From Streptomyces sp. NBC_00654 (GTDB lineage Bacteria > Actinomycetota > Actinomycetes > Streptomycetales > Streptomycetaceae), in the NCBI RefSeq assembly GCF_026341775.1, contig NZ_JAPEOB010000002.1, forward strand, positions 248,001 through 312,000: a stretch of 64,000 bases of DNA, written 5' to 3'. The position numbers and the translations under genes were made by a program. Below, piece after piece: positions 1 to 10,200 of this stretch; position 1 is the stretch's first letter; the number at the start of each line of letters is the position of its first letter. The notes beneath the pieces are model-generated. The model was not told where the DNA came from. It did no database searches and worked only from the letters and a program-made list of their open reading frames with translations.

Positions 1-145
1 GACCCGCGCGGCGAGCACATTCGGCGGGGACCACGCCGGAGTACGGCCGGAACGAGATCCCGGCATGCCGAAGTCCGTAGAGCCGCTGGGCCGGCCCAGC
101 GGAGAGTTCCGTGCGGGTCAGCACGTGCTCTCGCGCCTTCGCCCA
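1..145 (-). pseudogene. tyrosine recombinase (integrase) fragment
   Basis: The minus-strand frame starting at the TGG complementary to 143-145 reads WAKAREHVLTRTELSAG, then LYGLRHAGISF and PAECARRAG, and runs off the left edge. This matches the C-terminal catalytic region of actinobacterial phage-type integrases, where an LRHAxxS box is followed about 20 residues later by ARRAGHS and the tyrosine. No start codon or N-terminal part is visible. To its right the sequence changes frame into an unrelated transposase fragment, so this looks like the broken 5' side of an integrase gene. The rest lies outside the window, so the tyrosine cannot be checked. Confidence 0.55.
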
Positions 146-147
146 CG

Positions 148-228
148 CAGGACCACGCGGTGGAGCCGAGCCCGGACCCGGTCCAGGCCCCACTGCGCGA
201 ACCGCCGGTGCACCGTCTGCCAGGCCGG
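148..228 (-). pseudogene. IS5-family transposase fragment
   Basis: A 27-codon minus-strand stretch reads PAWQTVHRRFAQW followed by LDRVRARLHRVVL. This is like the N-terminal region of IS5-type DDE transposases of Streptomyces, where a WQTVxxRFxxW motif precedes the catalytic domain. It has no start, no catalytic residues, and joins an integrase fragment in another frame at about base 147. It is a short relic, not a gene. The assignment rests on one motif. Confidence 0.4.
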
Positions 229-233
229 GCCGG

Positions 234-259
234 ACACTGGCGGAAGCCGCCGCCAGTGT
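234..259. terminator. hairpin downstream of the minus-strand NRPS operon
   Basis: A perfect 10-bp inverted repeat, ACACTGGCGG / CCGCCAGTGT, is separated by 6 bases. It lies about 180 bases beyond the stop of the last gene of the minus-strand operon and could act as its terminator. There is no T-run, and the distance is long, so it may instead belong to the mobile-element debris. Bases 260-439 otherwise show nothing recognisable. Confidence 0.3.
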
Positions 260-439
260 TCGGCACGGGGTGGCCAGAGCTTGCGGGGCCACCGGGCATG
301 ACGCTGTGGAGGGAAGGCACGCCTCGTACTGCGTCCGCGACTTGACGAGTGGGTCCACCAACAGCGACTGCTGCGAGCCCTGTTGCCTCACCCGGCGTCC
401 ACCGAACGCGTCATTGCCCCCGGCCAGGACGAGAAGGAG

Positions 440-1042
440 TCACTGCCCTTCGGGCACCAAGAACATGACCAGCGAACCGCGCACACCGGAACTCACTTCG
501 CTCACTTCGTGCAGCAGGTCGTTGGTGCCGACGAGAATCGAGCCGCGGCGAAGGATGAACCGGCGGGATTGCTCGTTGTCCATGTGAGCCACAAACTCAC
601 CCCCAGTGTAGTCATCGCTGAGGCCGATCACGACGTTGGCGCAGTACTCCGGGTTCGATTCCGAGTCGGTGTGCCGTCCTATGTATTGGCCCTGCTGCAT
701 GTAGTTGGCCTGCGCCCGTCGCACGGACACTTTGTGGCCACACAGCTCGCCCCAGTAGGCCATTGCCTCACTCTTGGCAATGATCTCAAGGATCTTCTCG
801 GCGATGTGCGGCGCTGCCACCTCATGAGGTACGGATCTGGACTCGGACACCGCGATGTCGAAGGAGTCGACGACTATGCGCCCGACCTCGACACTGTTGT
901 TGTCGCCGATTCCCACATCACGCGGCAGCTTCTCGCAAAGCCCGACCAGCCGATCGATCTCCTCTGCGGAGTAGGGCCCGCCATCGGGTCCGTCGATCAT
1001 CAGGACGGAATCCTGTATGAGCAGTTCGCGGTTGGTACTCAT
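440..1042 (-). CDS. 2-oxoglutarate/Fe(II)-dependent oxygenase
   Basis: This 200-residue protein has the facial triad of 2OG-Fe(II) oxygenases: H124 and D126 in GRHTDSESN, H178 in LLHEVSE, and R188 in GVRGSL to bind 2-oxoglutarate. The layout (HxD, then about 50 residues to the second His, Arg 10 residues later) is that of prolyl-4-hydroxylase-like enzymes. Such enzymes hydroxylate or desaturate free or carrier-bound amino acids. It is the last gene of the NRPS operon, 27 bases after the amidino-hydrolase gene, so it probably hydroxylates a building block or the finished peptide. The substrate cannot be read from sequence. An arginine- or ornithine-derived residue is an inference from the neighbours. 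Confidence 0.85.
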   Translation of the reverse strand: MSTNRELLIQDSVLMIDGPDGGPYSAEEIDRLVGLCEKLPRDVGIGDNNSVEVGRIVVDSFDIAVSESRSVPHEVAAPHIAEKILEIIAKSEAMAYWGELCGHKVSVRRAQANYMQQGQYIGRHTDSESNPEYCANVVIGLSDDYTGGEFVAHMDNEQSRRFILRRGSILVGTNDLLHEVSEVSSGVRGSLVMFLVPEGQ

Positions 1043-1069
1043 GATTCAGCCTCCCTATTGGCCTCTGGG

Positions 1070-1876
1070 TCAGCGAAGCACCAGCGTGCAGCACTTGACG
1101 CTGCCGCCGGCCTTGAGAAGTTCCGATACGTCCACTCCGATGGGGCTGAAACCCCGTTTCTCCAACTGCAGAATCAGCCCGGTGGCACTCTTGGGCAGAA
1201 GCACGTTCCGACCGTCCGAAAAGGCGTTGAGTCCGAACACCGCGGCGTCGTCGTCCGACGCGATGACGGCGTCCGGGAACATCTCCTTCAGAACTGCCTG
1301 GCTGCCGGTCGTGAACGCCGCCGGATAGTACATGACTTCAGTATCTGACAATACGGCCAGTGCGGTGTCCAAGTGGTAGTGCCTCGGGTTGACCAGGGTC
1401 AGCCCCGTGACCGGAAGCCCGAAGAACTCCTGAGCTTCGGCGTGTGACCTGGAGTCCGTACGGAAGCCCGTGCCGGCCAGGATCCGGCGGCCGACGGTCA
1501 GGTAGTCGCCTTCTCCCTCATTGATGAACTCCGGCCACAAGACATCCTCGTAACCGTTCCGCACGAACCAATCCAGATAGGCGGGCCCTTCGGCCGTGCG
1601 CTCGACATGCCGGAATCGGGCACCCAGGACCTTTCCGTCGACGACCGTGGCACCGTTCGCAGCGAAGACCATGTCCGGGAGGCCGGGGACAGGGTCCACT
1701 ACCTCAACGGCGTGCCCGAGGTGCGTGTAGAGCCGGCGGAGCTCCTCCCACTGACGCACCGCCAGGCCGTTGTCGACCGGCTTCTCCGGTGCCATCCATG
1801 GGTTGATCGAGTAGACGACGTCGAAGTGCTGAGGACGGCACATCAGCAGTCGGTGTGGCTTGGCCGTACGGAACAT
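1070..1876 (-). CDS. dimethylarginine dimethylaminohydrolase-like amidino-hydrolase
   Basis: At 268 residues this is the usual length of bacterial DDAH-like enzymes. H168 in PRHYHLDTAL and the cysteine pair 262-263 in GGSVKCCTL match the catalytic His and Cys of the guanidine-modifying superfamily; the N-terminal part carries VDPVPGLPDMVFAANGA, also typical. Family members hydrolyse N-methylated arginines to citrulline, or act on arginine itself. Here the ATG follows the exporter stop directly (TGA ATG), so it is co-transcribed with the NRPS. It may make citrulline or ornithine for the peptide, or remodel a guanidino group on it. The family call is firm; the substrate is not known. Confidence 0.85.
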   Translation of the reverse strand: MFRTAKPHRLLMCRPQHFDVVYSINPWMAPEKPVDNGLAVRQWEELRRLYTHLGHAVEVVDPVPGLPDMVFAANGATVVDGKVLGARFRHVERTAEGPAYLDWFVRNGYEDVLWPEFINEGEGDYLTVGRRILAGTGFRTDSRSHAEAQEFFGLPVTGLTLVNPRHYHLDTALAVLSDTEVMYYPAAFTTGSQAVLKEMFPDAVIASDDDAAVFGLNAFSDGRNVLLPKSATGLILQLEKRGFSPIGVDVSELLKAGGSVKCCTLVLR

Positions 1877-3259
1877 TCACCGCTCCGTTCTAGAATTCGT
1901 GGTTCCGAAATGAGACAGCATCGAACGCCTTCGATTCGGCTCGATGTGAATCTGGTTGTCAGCGGCTCCGAGACTCGTCGGTCCACCCGATTCCGCGTCC
2001 GCTCGCGCGTCGCCCGCCGCCCGTGGTGCCGAACGCACTCCGGGGGTCCCACGCCGAGCGGAGATCCCGAGCACCACCGCTGTGGCCAACAGAGTGCAGA
2101 CGCCCATGCCGAGCATGGCCGTCCGCAGTCCGCAGGCGTGTGCGACGACGCCGGCGAGAATCGGAGGGGCCAGGCTGCCGAAGGACTGCACTGCCCTCCA
2201 GAGCCCCATGGCGCGTCCGTGCATCTCCACGGGAGCGGCCTTGAGGAAGGCGATCCTGCTCGCGGGGTTGAACAGACCCGCGGCCATTCCCCAGAGGGAG
2301 ATGGCGACGAATGCCATACCCACACTGCGCGAAGAGGCAAACAGGGATTCCCCGACACCGACGAGCACGACGGTCATGACGAAGAACCAACGGCGGACGG
2401 CGAGAGCCTTCCCCTTCGACATCACGTACGTCGCCGCCAGGAGCGCCACTCCGAAGGCTACTTGGAGAGCCGCGTACGTCTCGGCCGGCTCGGACAGCAC
2501 CTCGTTGACGAAGAGAATCTCCAACGGGCCGATCCAGCCCAGGGATACCCATACGACGCCCGTCAACACCAGTGCCTCACGCAGCGACGGGTCTCTGAAC
2601 AGGCTCCGGCGACGGCTGCCCGCACCAGTGCCCCTGTCCCTGCCGCGGGAGGGCACATCGACCCGCAGCACGCAGAAGACCGCGAATCCGATCAGATGGA
2701 CGGCCGCGTTCGCCCACTGGGCGCTGTTGCTGCCCCAGTTCGCCAGCATGACAGCCGCCAGGCTGGGACCAGCAACGATGGGAACGCTGCTGGCGAAGCC
2801 CAGCAGAATGCTCGATCTCACTTCTTGGTTGCTCCCCAGCACCCTACTGGGCAACGCGTCGATGGCAACCTGAGTGACCGCCCTGGCAACTCCGCTGGTC
2901 AAGGCCGCCACGAGCAACCACGGCGCCGAGTCCGCGACGGCAAGGCCGACCGCCCCACCGATGCCGACGGCAGTGCTCACCGCCCCCACAACGGCGGGGC
3001 TGTACAGATCAGCCAGTCGCCCTACCCACGGCCCCAGGAGGATGGTGGGGGCGCCCCAGACCGTGGCCACCAGGGCGAGGTACAGCTCCGTCGCACCCAG
3101 TTCGTAGGTCGCTCGTGCCTGGTTGGCAACCAGCGCCATCCACCAGGCGGTGCCCATGGTGAGCTGCAGGGCCATCACCAGACTCAGGGAAGCGGGCCTG
3201 ACCTGTAGATATCGTCGCAATCGCTTCCCTGAGGTCGTTCCTTCACCACCCGCTTTCAT
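1877..3259 (-). CDS. MFS efflux transporter (cluster 1)
   Basis: This hydrophobic protein of about 460 residues has roughly twelve membrane segments. A loop of the form GPWVGRLADLYSP after segment 2 and a second one (MHGRAMGLWRAVQSFGS) fit drug:proton antiporters of the major facilitator superfamily. The C-terminal 60 residues are hydrophilic. I chose the ATG at 3259 because it overlaps the NRPS stop as ATGA; a GTG four codons upstream is less likely. It probably exports the cluster 1 peptide and may give self-resistance. Confidence 0.88.
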   Translation of the reverse strand: MKAGGEGTTSGKRLRRYLQVRPASLSLVMALQLTMGTAWWMALVANQARATYELGATELYLALVATVWGAPTILLGPWVGRLADLYSPAVVGAVSTAVGIGGAVGLAVADSAPWLLVAALTSGVARAVTQVAIDALPSRVLGSNQEVRSSILLGFASSVPIVAGPSLAAVMLANWGSNSAQWANAAVHLIGFAVFCVLRVDVPSRGRDRGTGAGSRRRSLFRDPSLREALVLTGVVWVSLGWIGPLEILFVNEVLSEPAETYAALQVAFGVALLAATYVMSKGKALAVRRWFFVMTVVLVGVGESLFASSRSVGMAFVAISLWGMAAGLFNPASRIAFLKAAPVEMHGRAMGLWRAVQSFGSLAPPILAGVVAHACGLRTAMLGMGVCTLLATAVVLGISARRGTPGVRSAPRAAGDARADAESGGPTSLGAADNQIHIEPNRRRSMLSHFGTTNSRTER

Positions 3260-6200
3260 GTGTGCTCGCACAGAATGCCTTTGAAGATCGCTGCCAGCGT
3301 TCTCACGTGGTCTGCGGACATCACGCTGTAGTGATCCGCGTCGACGTCGTGGACACGGACCGCCTTGGCGAACGCTCCGATACCGCGGTCGGCGGATTCC
3401 CGTACCTGCCGCGGGTAGGGGCTCTCCGCTTCGTCCGCCGTGGCCCTGACGAGGTCGACCACCAGTTCCGACCGGGCCGGCCGGTAGGCACGAAAGGCTT
3501 TCAAGGTCCCGGCCAGCACCCGCAGCATCCCGGTCTCCGTCTCACTGGGGAGTCCGTCCGGCACCAGCCCGTGCCGGCGCAGCGTGCCCACCGCTTCCTC
3601 GGGGGTATCCCCTGCGATGTCCTCCAGGCCGTCCCCGTACCAGGAGTCGATGAGGACCGTGGCCAGCGGAGCGCGTCCACGGCGGTCGAGCGCCGCGGCG
3701 AGTTCGTAGGCGACGTTGCCGCCGAAGGACCAGCCCATCAGCACCAGCCGCCGCGAGGCGGCCAGTCGCTCGACGACCGGAAGGTAGACGGCGATGAACT
3801 CCTCCACCGAGCCGGGAGTCCTGGCATCCGACTCCAGACCGGGCGCCTGCAGCCCGAGGAAGGAACAGCTGTCCGCCAGCGCGCGGCTGAGCGGAAGGTA
3901 CGGCAGTGCGGAACCCGTAGCCGCGTGCACGCCGATGACCAGCGTCCCTTCCTTCCCGGGCGTCAGCGGAACGACGATGTCCTGCTCACTGGTCGTCGTC
4001 TCCCTGATCCATACAGCGAGTTCTCGCGGCGTGGGATGGGCGAAGATCGTCGCCACGGACGGTCTGATGCCCAGGCGCTCCTTGCAGACAGCCGTGAGCT
4101 TGAGCACCTGGAGGGAGTGCCCGCCCATGGCGAAGAAGCCGGTGTCGGGATCGGCCGTCGGGATCTCGAGGACACTCTCGAAGACGGCACATACACGAGC
4201 CTCCAGGGAACCGTCGGCCGGCTTCGGCCTGCTGCCCGTGTCCCCCGTCCGTCCCCCAGGACCCGCTGTCTGCTGCCTGTCCTCCCAGACAGCCGTCAGG
4301 GCGGCTTGGTCCGTCTTGCCGTTCGGAGTGGTGGGGATGGTCTCCACCTCCACCAGGGCGGAGGGGATGATGTTCCGCGGCAGCCAGTGCTCCAGATGTC
4401 TGCGCAGGGCACGCGGATCCGGTGCGGCACCCTCCACCGGCACATAGAAACCGATCAGTTTCTGTTCGGATCCGCTCCCCATCGCCAGCACGCGCGCGGC
4501 GGCGACCGCGGCCGACGCCAGCATCGACTGCTCGATCTCCGCGGGTTCCAGACGGATCCCTCTCAGCTTCAGCTGCCGGTCGCTCCGGCCGAGGTACTCC
4601 AGCTCGCCTCCCGGCAGTTGCCGGCAGATGTCCTGGGTGCGGTACATCCGGCCGCCCGGCACTCTGCTGTAGGGGTCCGGGAGAAACTTCTCCGCCGTGG
4701 CGGCGGGGCGGCCCTCGTAACCGTCGGCCAGCCCCAGTTCGCCGGCTATGTACAGCTCTCCAGGCATACCCACAGGGACCGGCCGCAGGCGGGCGTCGAG
4801 CACGTACAGGCGTACATAGGGCAACGGACGGCCGATGGGCACGGTCCCCGTGACCCCGGGCCGGGCGAGGTAGTAGCTCACCCCGCCGGCCTCGGTGGGC
4901 CCGTACAGATTGATCAGTTCGGCTTCGAGCTTCCGGTGGGTCAGGGCCACCAGCCCCGGCTTGAGCTCCTCACCGGCCGACAGCACATGCCTCAGTGAAG
5001 GGCAGCCGACGGCGTCGAGCTGCCCCAGGAAGCTCTCCAGCATCGAAGGGACGAAATTCACCACGTTCACTTCATGCCGCTGGACCAACCGCGCGAGATA
5101 GCTCGGGTCCAGGTGGCCGTCGGGCTCCGCCACCACGATCGTGGCCCCGTGGTGGAGGGGCCAGAAGAGCTCCCACACGGACACGTCGAAGCCGTAGGGC
5201 GTCTTGAGAAGGAGGCGATCACCCGGGCCCACCGGTATCAGGCCCTGGAGCCAGTCGAGAAAGGCCAACGACGCGTCAGTGGGATAGGCAACAGCCTTTG
5301 GCCGTCCCGTGGACCCCGAGGTGTGCAGCACGTAGGCCGTACGATCCGACGACAGCGCGTCGCCGGCAGCGTCCGGAAGGGCATCCGCCACCGCGTCCGG
5401 ATCCGCCAGGCTCTCGGTGCGCACCACTCCCCACGGTCCGTCGGGCACCTTGTCAGCGGTCGCGCCATGGGCCGTGACGTGAGCGATCTCCAGAGTCGAC
5501 AGCATGCCGTGGAGACGTTCCCGCGGGGCCGAGGGGTCCAGCGGGACGTAGGCCGCGCCGATCGCGCACACCGCGTGCAGGGCGGCAACCATGTCGAAAG
5601 AGCGCTGCATGAGCACGCCCACCCTGTCGCCGGGCCGCACACCGCGCCCGTACAGGCCGGCGGCGAACCGCTCGACTCTCTCCCCCAGTTGTGCGTAGGT
5701 GAGCGTCCCCTCGTCACCGAGGAGCGCCACGGCATCCGGTGTCCGTCGCGCCTGCTCTCCGAAGGGCTCGCTGAGGGTCCGGTACGGCACTGCCGGCCGG
5801 GGCGAGGCGGCGGGCGGGACGACCGTTCTCTCGTCACGGGGACCGGTCAGTGCGTGCTCCGCCAACTGGGCGTCCGGCCTGTCGGTGAGCGAGCGGAGCA
5901 ACTCGGCGTAGGCGTGGACGAAGCCGTCCACGAACGCCGTGTCCGCCAAGTCGAGGAGCCACTCGGCCTGCCCCTCGATCACACGGTCCCGCTGCTCGAG
6001 CGAGAGTGTCAGGTCGAATTTGGCCGTGCCGGTGTCCAGATGTGTGGGAGCCACCGTCCTCCCCTGCCACCGCAGGTGTCCGCCTGGAGTGTTGTGCCAG
6101 GCCAGCATGGTGCGGAACAACGCGCTCTCCGATGTGGCCCCGCTGAGGCCGAGGAGTTCGACGATGCGGTCGAACGGCGTGTCCTGGTGGTCCTGCGCTT

Positions 6201-7245
6201 CCATGACCGTGACGTGCACCCGTTCCAGAACGTCTCGGAAGGTCCGGGCGCCGGCCATCCCGGTGCGCAGCGGGAGTGTATTGACGAAGAAGCCGACGAC
6301 CTTGTCGAGGCGAGGGTCGGGGCGTCCCGCGAACGGTGCGCCGACCACGACATCGTCCACCCCGCCCACCCGCTGCAACAGCACCTTGAACGCGGACAGG
6401 AGGACCACGAAGGTGGTCGTTCCGGCCGACTTGGCGAGCAGTTCCATGGCGGAGACCGTGGGGGCCGGGATGACGAAGCTCATCAGCTTGCCGGTGGCGT
6501 GATCCGACGGCCGGCGCGGGGCATCGTTGAACGGAGTCGCCACGGCCGGGGCGCCGGACAGCTTCTTGGTCCAGTACGCCTCGTCCTTGGGGTCGGGCGA
6601 CTGCCCGGGGGTCTCGGCCACCCAGTCGAGGAAACGGAAAGACGGGACCGGGCCGAGGCTGCCGCCGCTCAGCAGGGTGCCCAGTTCCTCGAGAAGGACG
6701 CCGACGGACCAGCCGTCCACGACGATGTGATGGAAGCACAACACGAGGTGCCAGCGGTCATCAGGAAGAAGGACGGCCGCGCACCGGAAGAGTGGTGCCT
6801 CGTCCAGCCGAAACGGACGCTCGGCGCAGTCCGCGGCTATCCGGCGTGCCGTCCCGTCGGGGTCCGTGTCCGCGGACGGGGTCCGCAGGTCGTGCCAGAC
6901 GAGGGGAACGCCCCCGCCCGGCACGACCTCCTGCCGGGGTTCACCGTCCTGCTCGGTGAAGCGGCAGCGCAGCACACTGTGCCGGTCCTGCACGATCTGC
7001 AGGGCGTCCCGGAGGACGTCGGGGGACGGCGTCCCGTGCAGCTCCGCCATCAGGGCGATGTTGTAGGTGGCTGTGCCCGGCTTCAGCTGTTCGAGAAACC
7101 ACAGCCGACGCTGGGCGACTGACAGAGGCCCCGTGGTGTGCGTTCCGGCTCCGGCTCGGGGTGTCGTCCGGCCCAGCCCCTGCGCGAGCAGTTCGGCCAC
7201 CAACTGCTCGTGGCGGGAGGCGGACCCGGTGAGGTGCTCGCTCAT
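3256..7245 (-). CDS. NRPS termination module C-A-T-TE (cluster 1)
   Basis: A 1329-residue peptide synthetase. Order: condensation domain (HHIVVDGWS), adenylation domain ([19 protein letters not shown], final NGKTDQ), carrier protein (FFAMGGHSLQ, phosphopantetheine Ser) and type I thioesterase (GWSFGG nucleophile box, LIDSWY, final DADHYS histidine). The specificity residues read by eye are DVWNLALGVK, a code I do not recognise; the aspartate that binds the alpha-amino group is present. The start is the ATG overlapping the upstream stop as ATGA. No epimerase or methylase is present. It adds the third residue and releases the chain, by hydrolysis or cyclisation. A3 has PKAV where PKGV is usual. 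Confidence 0.93.
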   Translation of the reverse strand: MSEHLTGSASRHEQLVAELLAQGLGRTTPRAGAGTHTTGPLSVAQRRLWFLEQLKPGTATYNIALMAELHGTPSPDVLRDALQIVQDRHSVLRCRFTEQDGEPRQEVVPGGGVPLVWHDLRTPSADTDPDGTARRIAADCAERPFRLDEAPLFRCAAVLLPDDRWHLVLCFHHIVVDGWSVGVLLEELGTLLSGGSLGPVPSFRFLDWVAETPGQSPDPKDEAYWTKKLSGAPAVATPFNDAPRRPSDHATGKLMSFVIPAPTVSAMELLAKSAGTTTFVVLLSAFKVLLQRVGGVDDVVVGAPFAGRPDPRLDKVVGFFVNTLPLRTGMAGARTFRDVLERVHVTVMEAQDHQDTPFDRIVELLGLSGATSESALFRTMLAWHNTPGGHLRWQGRTVAPTHLDTGTAKFDLTLSLEQRDRVIEGQAEWLLDLADTAFVDGFVHAYAELLRSLTDRPDAQLAEHALTGPRDERTVVPPAASPRPAVPYRTLSEPFGEQARRTPDAVALLGDEGTLTYAQLGERVERFAAGLYGRGVRPGDRVGVLMQRSFDMVAALHAVCAIGAAYVPLDPSAPRERLHGMLSTLEIAHVTAHGATADKVPDGPWGVVRTESLADPDAVADALPDAAGDALSSDRTAYVLHTSGSTGRPKAVAYPTDASLAFLDWLQGLIPVGPGDRLLLKTPYGFDVSVWELFWPLHHGATIVVAEPDGHLDPSYLARLVQRHEVNVVNFVPSMLESFLGQLDAVGCPSLRHVLSAGEELKPGLVALTHRKLEAELINLYGPTEAGGVSYYLARPGVTGTVPIGRPLPYVRLYVLDARLRPVPVGMPGELYIAGELGLADGYEGRPAATAEKFLPDPYSRVPGGRMYRTQDICRQLPGGELEYLGRSDRQLKLRGIRLEPAEIEQSMLASAAVAAARVLAMGSGSEQKLIGFYVPVEGAAPDPRALRRHLEHWLPRNIIPSALVEVETIPTTPNGKTDQAALTAVWEDRQQTAGPGGRTGDTGSRPKPADGSLEARVCAVFESVLEIPTADPDTGFFAMGGHSLQVLKLTAVCKERLGIRPSVATIFAHPTPRELAVWIRETTTSEQDIVVPLTPGKEGTLVIGVHAATGSALPYLPLSRALADSCSFLGLQAPGLESDARTPGSVEEFIAVYLPVVERLAASRRLVLMGWSFGGNVAYELAAALDRRGRAPLATVLIDSWYGDGLEDIAGDTPEEAVGTLRRHGLVPDGLPSETETGMLRVLAGTLKAFRAYRPARSELVVDLVRATADEAESPYPRQVRESADRGIGAFAKAVRVHDVDADHYSVMSADHVRTLAAIFKGILCEHT

Positions 7246-10200
7246 GCGCCGTTCTCCTCCAGCAGTGCGGCGGCCTTCTTCTCCAGGGCGGCCATCACCG
7301 ACCGTGCCTGCCCTTCCACCGTGGGGGCGTGCATGAAGTCCCGGACCGACAGCCGGATCCCGAACGACGCCTTGAGCGCCGCCAGCACTCGCGTGGTCTG
7401 AAGCGAGTTGCCGCCCAGGGCGTAGAAGCCGTCGCGACGGCCGACTCTCCCCATCCCCAGCACCTCCGACCACAGTGCGGCGAGATGAGCCTCCAGAGGC
7501 GTCTCCGGTTCCTCCCAGGACCTCTCCTGCTCGAAATCGGAGGGCCGCGGTTCGGGCAGCCGGTTTCGATCGATCTTTCCGCTCGCCGTGCGTGGCATTT
7601 CGCCGAGGTGGACGAACGCACTCGGAACCATGTACCAGGGCAGGCTGGACGCGGCGTGGCCGGCGAGCTCCGCGCGCCCGGCCTCCCGCCCGACGGTGTA
7701 GGCCACCAGGCAGAGGTCACCGCCCGGTCCGGGACGCGCGATCACCACGCAGGAGGTGAGGGCGGGGTGGTCCAGGAGAACGCTCTCGACCTCACCGGTC
7801 TCCACCCGGCAGCCCCGGATCTTCACCAGGTGGTCGCCACGGCCCAGATAGACGATCTCACCGGTGGCTCGGCGCCGGACCAGGTCCCCGGTGCGGTAGA
7901 GGCGTTCGCCCGGCCGTGCCGGGTACGGGTGGGGAACGAAGCCCTGTGCGGTGAGGCTCGGCCTGCCCACGTAGCCGCGGGCCAGGCCGTCCAGGCCGGC
8001 CACGCAGAGCTCGCCCGGCATATCGTGGGGAACCAGTTCCTGCGACTCGTCCATCACATAGAGCCGGTAGGCACCCACCTGCGTGCCGATGACCGACAGT
8101 TCGGGTACGGAGTCACCATCGCCTTCCCACACAGCGACCTCGGAGGTCTCGGTCTGGCCGTACTGATTGTGCACGGGCACGCCGAAGTGCTCCACAGCCC
8201 GCTCGATCAGGGCGGCCGAAGCCGCCTCTCCGCTGAGCGCGATCCACTGGAGGTGGGTGTACTCCTGCGGGGCAACTCCCTGGAGATAGACCTCCAGCAT
8301 CGACGGCACGAAGTGCGCCAGCACGACGGGGTGCTCCTGGAGGAGGTCCGCGATGTGCTGGATGTCGGACTCGGCTTCGGCATCCGCCATGACGACGGTC
8401 GCGCCGGTCATGAGGGGGAGGAAGATCTCCCAGATCGCGACATCGAAGATGAGCGGCGTCTTGTAGAGCACCGCCTCCCCGCCGCCCAGCGCGTAGCGGC
8501 GCCGCAGCCATTCCAGACGGATTCCGGCGCACGAATGATCGATGGCCACGCCTTTGGGTTTACCGGTCGAACCCGACGTGTAGTACACGTAGGCCAGGCC
8601 GGTCGGATCAGTGGTGCGGACGGTCGGGATGGCGTCCGGAACCGGTTCCGATTCGGGGACGAGCAGGGGCGCCAGGCCGTCGACCAGGTCGAGGCACTGC
8701 TCGTCGGTCACGACGAGGGCGAGCGACGCGTCGTCGGCTATGCCGGCCAGACGTGCCCTCGGGAGGCGCGGGTCGAGCGGCACGAACGCCCCGCCGGCCT
8801 TCAGTATCGCCAGCAGCGAGACAATCTGCTCGACCGAGCGCTGCATGCAGACACCGACGACGGACTCCCGGCCGATGCCTCGTTCGGCCATGACGGCCGC
8901 CAGTGCGCCGGATCGCCGGTCCAGTTCGGCATAGGAGATGTTCGCTCCGCCCGCGACGATCGCGGTCGCGTCAGGGGTGCGGGCGGCCTGTTCCGCGACA
9001 AGGCCGTGCATGGTCCAGTCGATCCGGTAGGGCTCCACGCCCTGCGCGGTGTCCCGGAGGATTCCGGCCCTCGTCCCCTCCGAGAGCAGCGGAGCCTCCC
9101 CGACGGGAAGGGAACCGGAAACCGGCGCCCCGCGCAGCAATTCACCGAATGCCAGGCCGAATTCCCCGGCCCAATCGGCGTCGAAGGTGTCCGTCGCGTA
9201 TTCGAGCTCGCAGCTGAACGTGTCCGACTCCCTGACGACGGACAGGGTGAGGTCGAACTTCGCGGTTCCGTTGTGGACTTGCACTGGCCGCGTCCTGCAG
9301 CCGGGCAGGGAGAGAGCAGTTGCCGACTCGGTGTTCTGCATGACGAAGACGGAGTCGAACAGGGGGTTCACATCCGCGCTCCGATGTGGTGCGACGGCGC
9401 CCACAACCTCGTCGAACGGCAGTTCCTGATGGCTCAGGGCCTCGCGCATGCGCTGCCCGACGCTCCGGACCACATCCGTGAGCGAGGTTTCCTTGTCGAA
9501 CTCGGTGGGGACGGCCACAGTGTTGGCGAAGTAGCCGAGTATCGACTCGCTCTCCGGGGTCGTCCGGCAGGCCACCGGCACCCCCGTGCTCACCACGTCA
9601 TTCAGCGAGTAGCGGTGCAGCAGCGTCTGGAAGGCCGCCATCAGAACGGAGAACGGCGTCGCCGAAGCCCGGGAGGAGACCTCCTCGACCGGTGCGGCGG
9701 GAACACCGAACCGGTGTACCGCGCCCCCACGCGGACCGTCGGACGCGTGGGGGCGACGCGGGTGGATGGAGAGGGGCGGGTACCCCTGTGCGAGCGCCCC
9801 TGTCCAGTAGTGACGGGATCGCCGGGCCTCGTCGCCGGACAGCCAGTCCTCCTGCCACTGGGTGTAGTCCCGATACTGGTGGGCTATGGCAGGCAAGGCC
9901 TCGTCGGCGCAAGCGGCGTTGAGATCGCCGAAGAAGATGTCGAGCGACCACGCGTCGATCACGGCGTGGTGGAAGACGAACAGGAGTCCATGACTGCCGT
10001 CGGCCAGCGCGTAGAGGTGGACCCGCAGCAGCGGCGCGCGGGAGAGGTCGACGGGCCTGCGGGCGTCCTGGTGCGCGGCGGCGATGAAATCGTCGACAGA
10101 CTCCGCGGTCCCGCGCTCGACCACGATGGGTGACGGTTCGGATATCTCCTGGCGAAGGCCGTCGGCATCGACGACCAGCGCTGTGCGGAGGGCCTCGTGG

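Noticed and set aside
3262..7122. Long plus-strand frames opposite the cluster 1 NRPS
   Set aside because: Antisense shadows of conserved C, A, T and TE domains; no motifs or ribosome sites.
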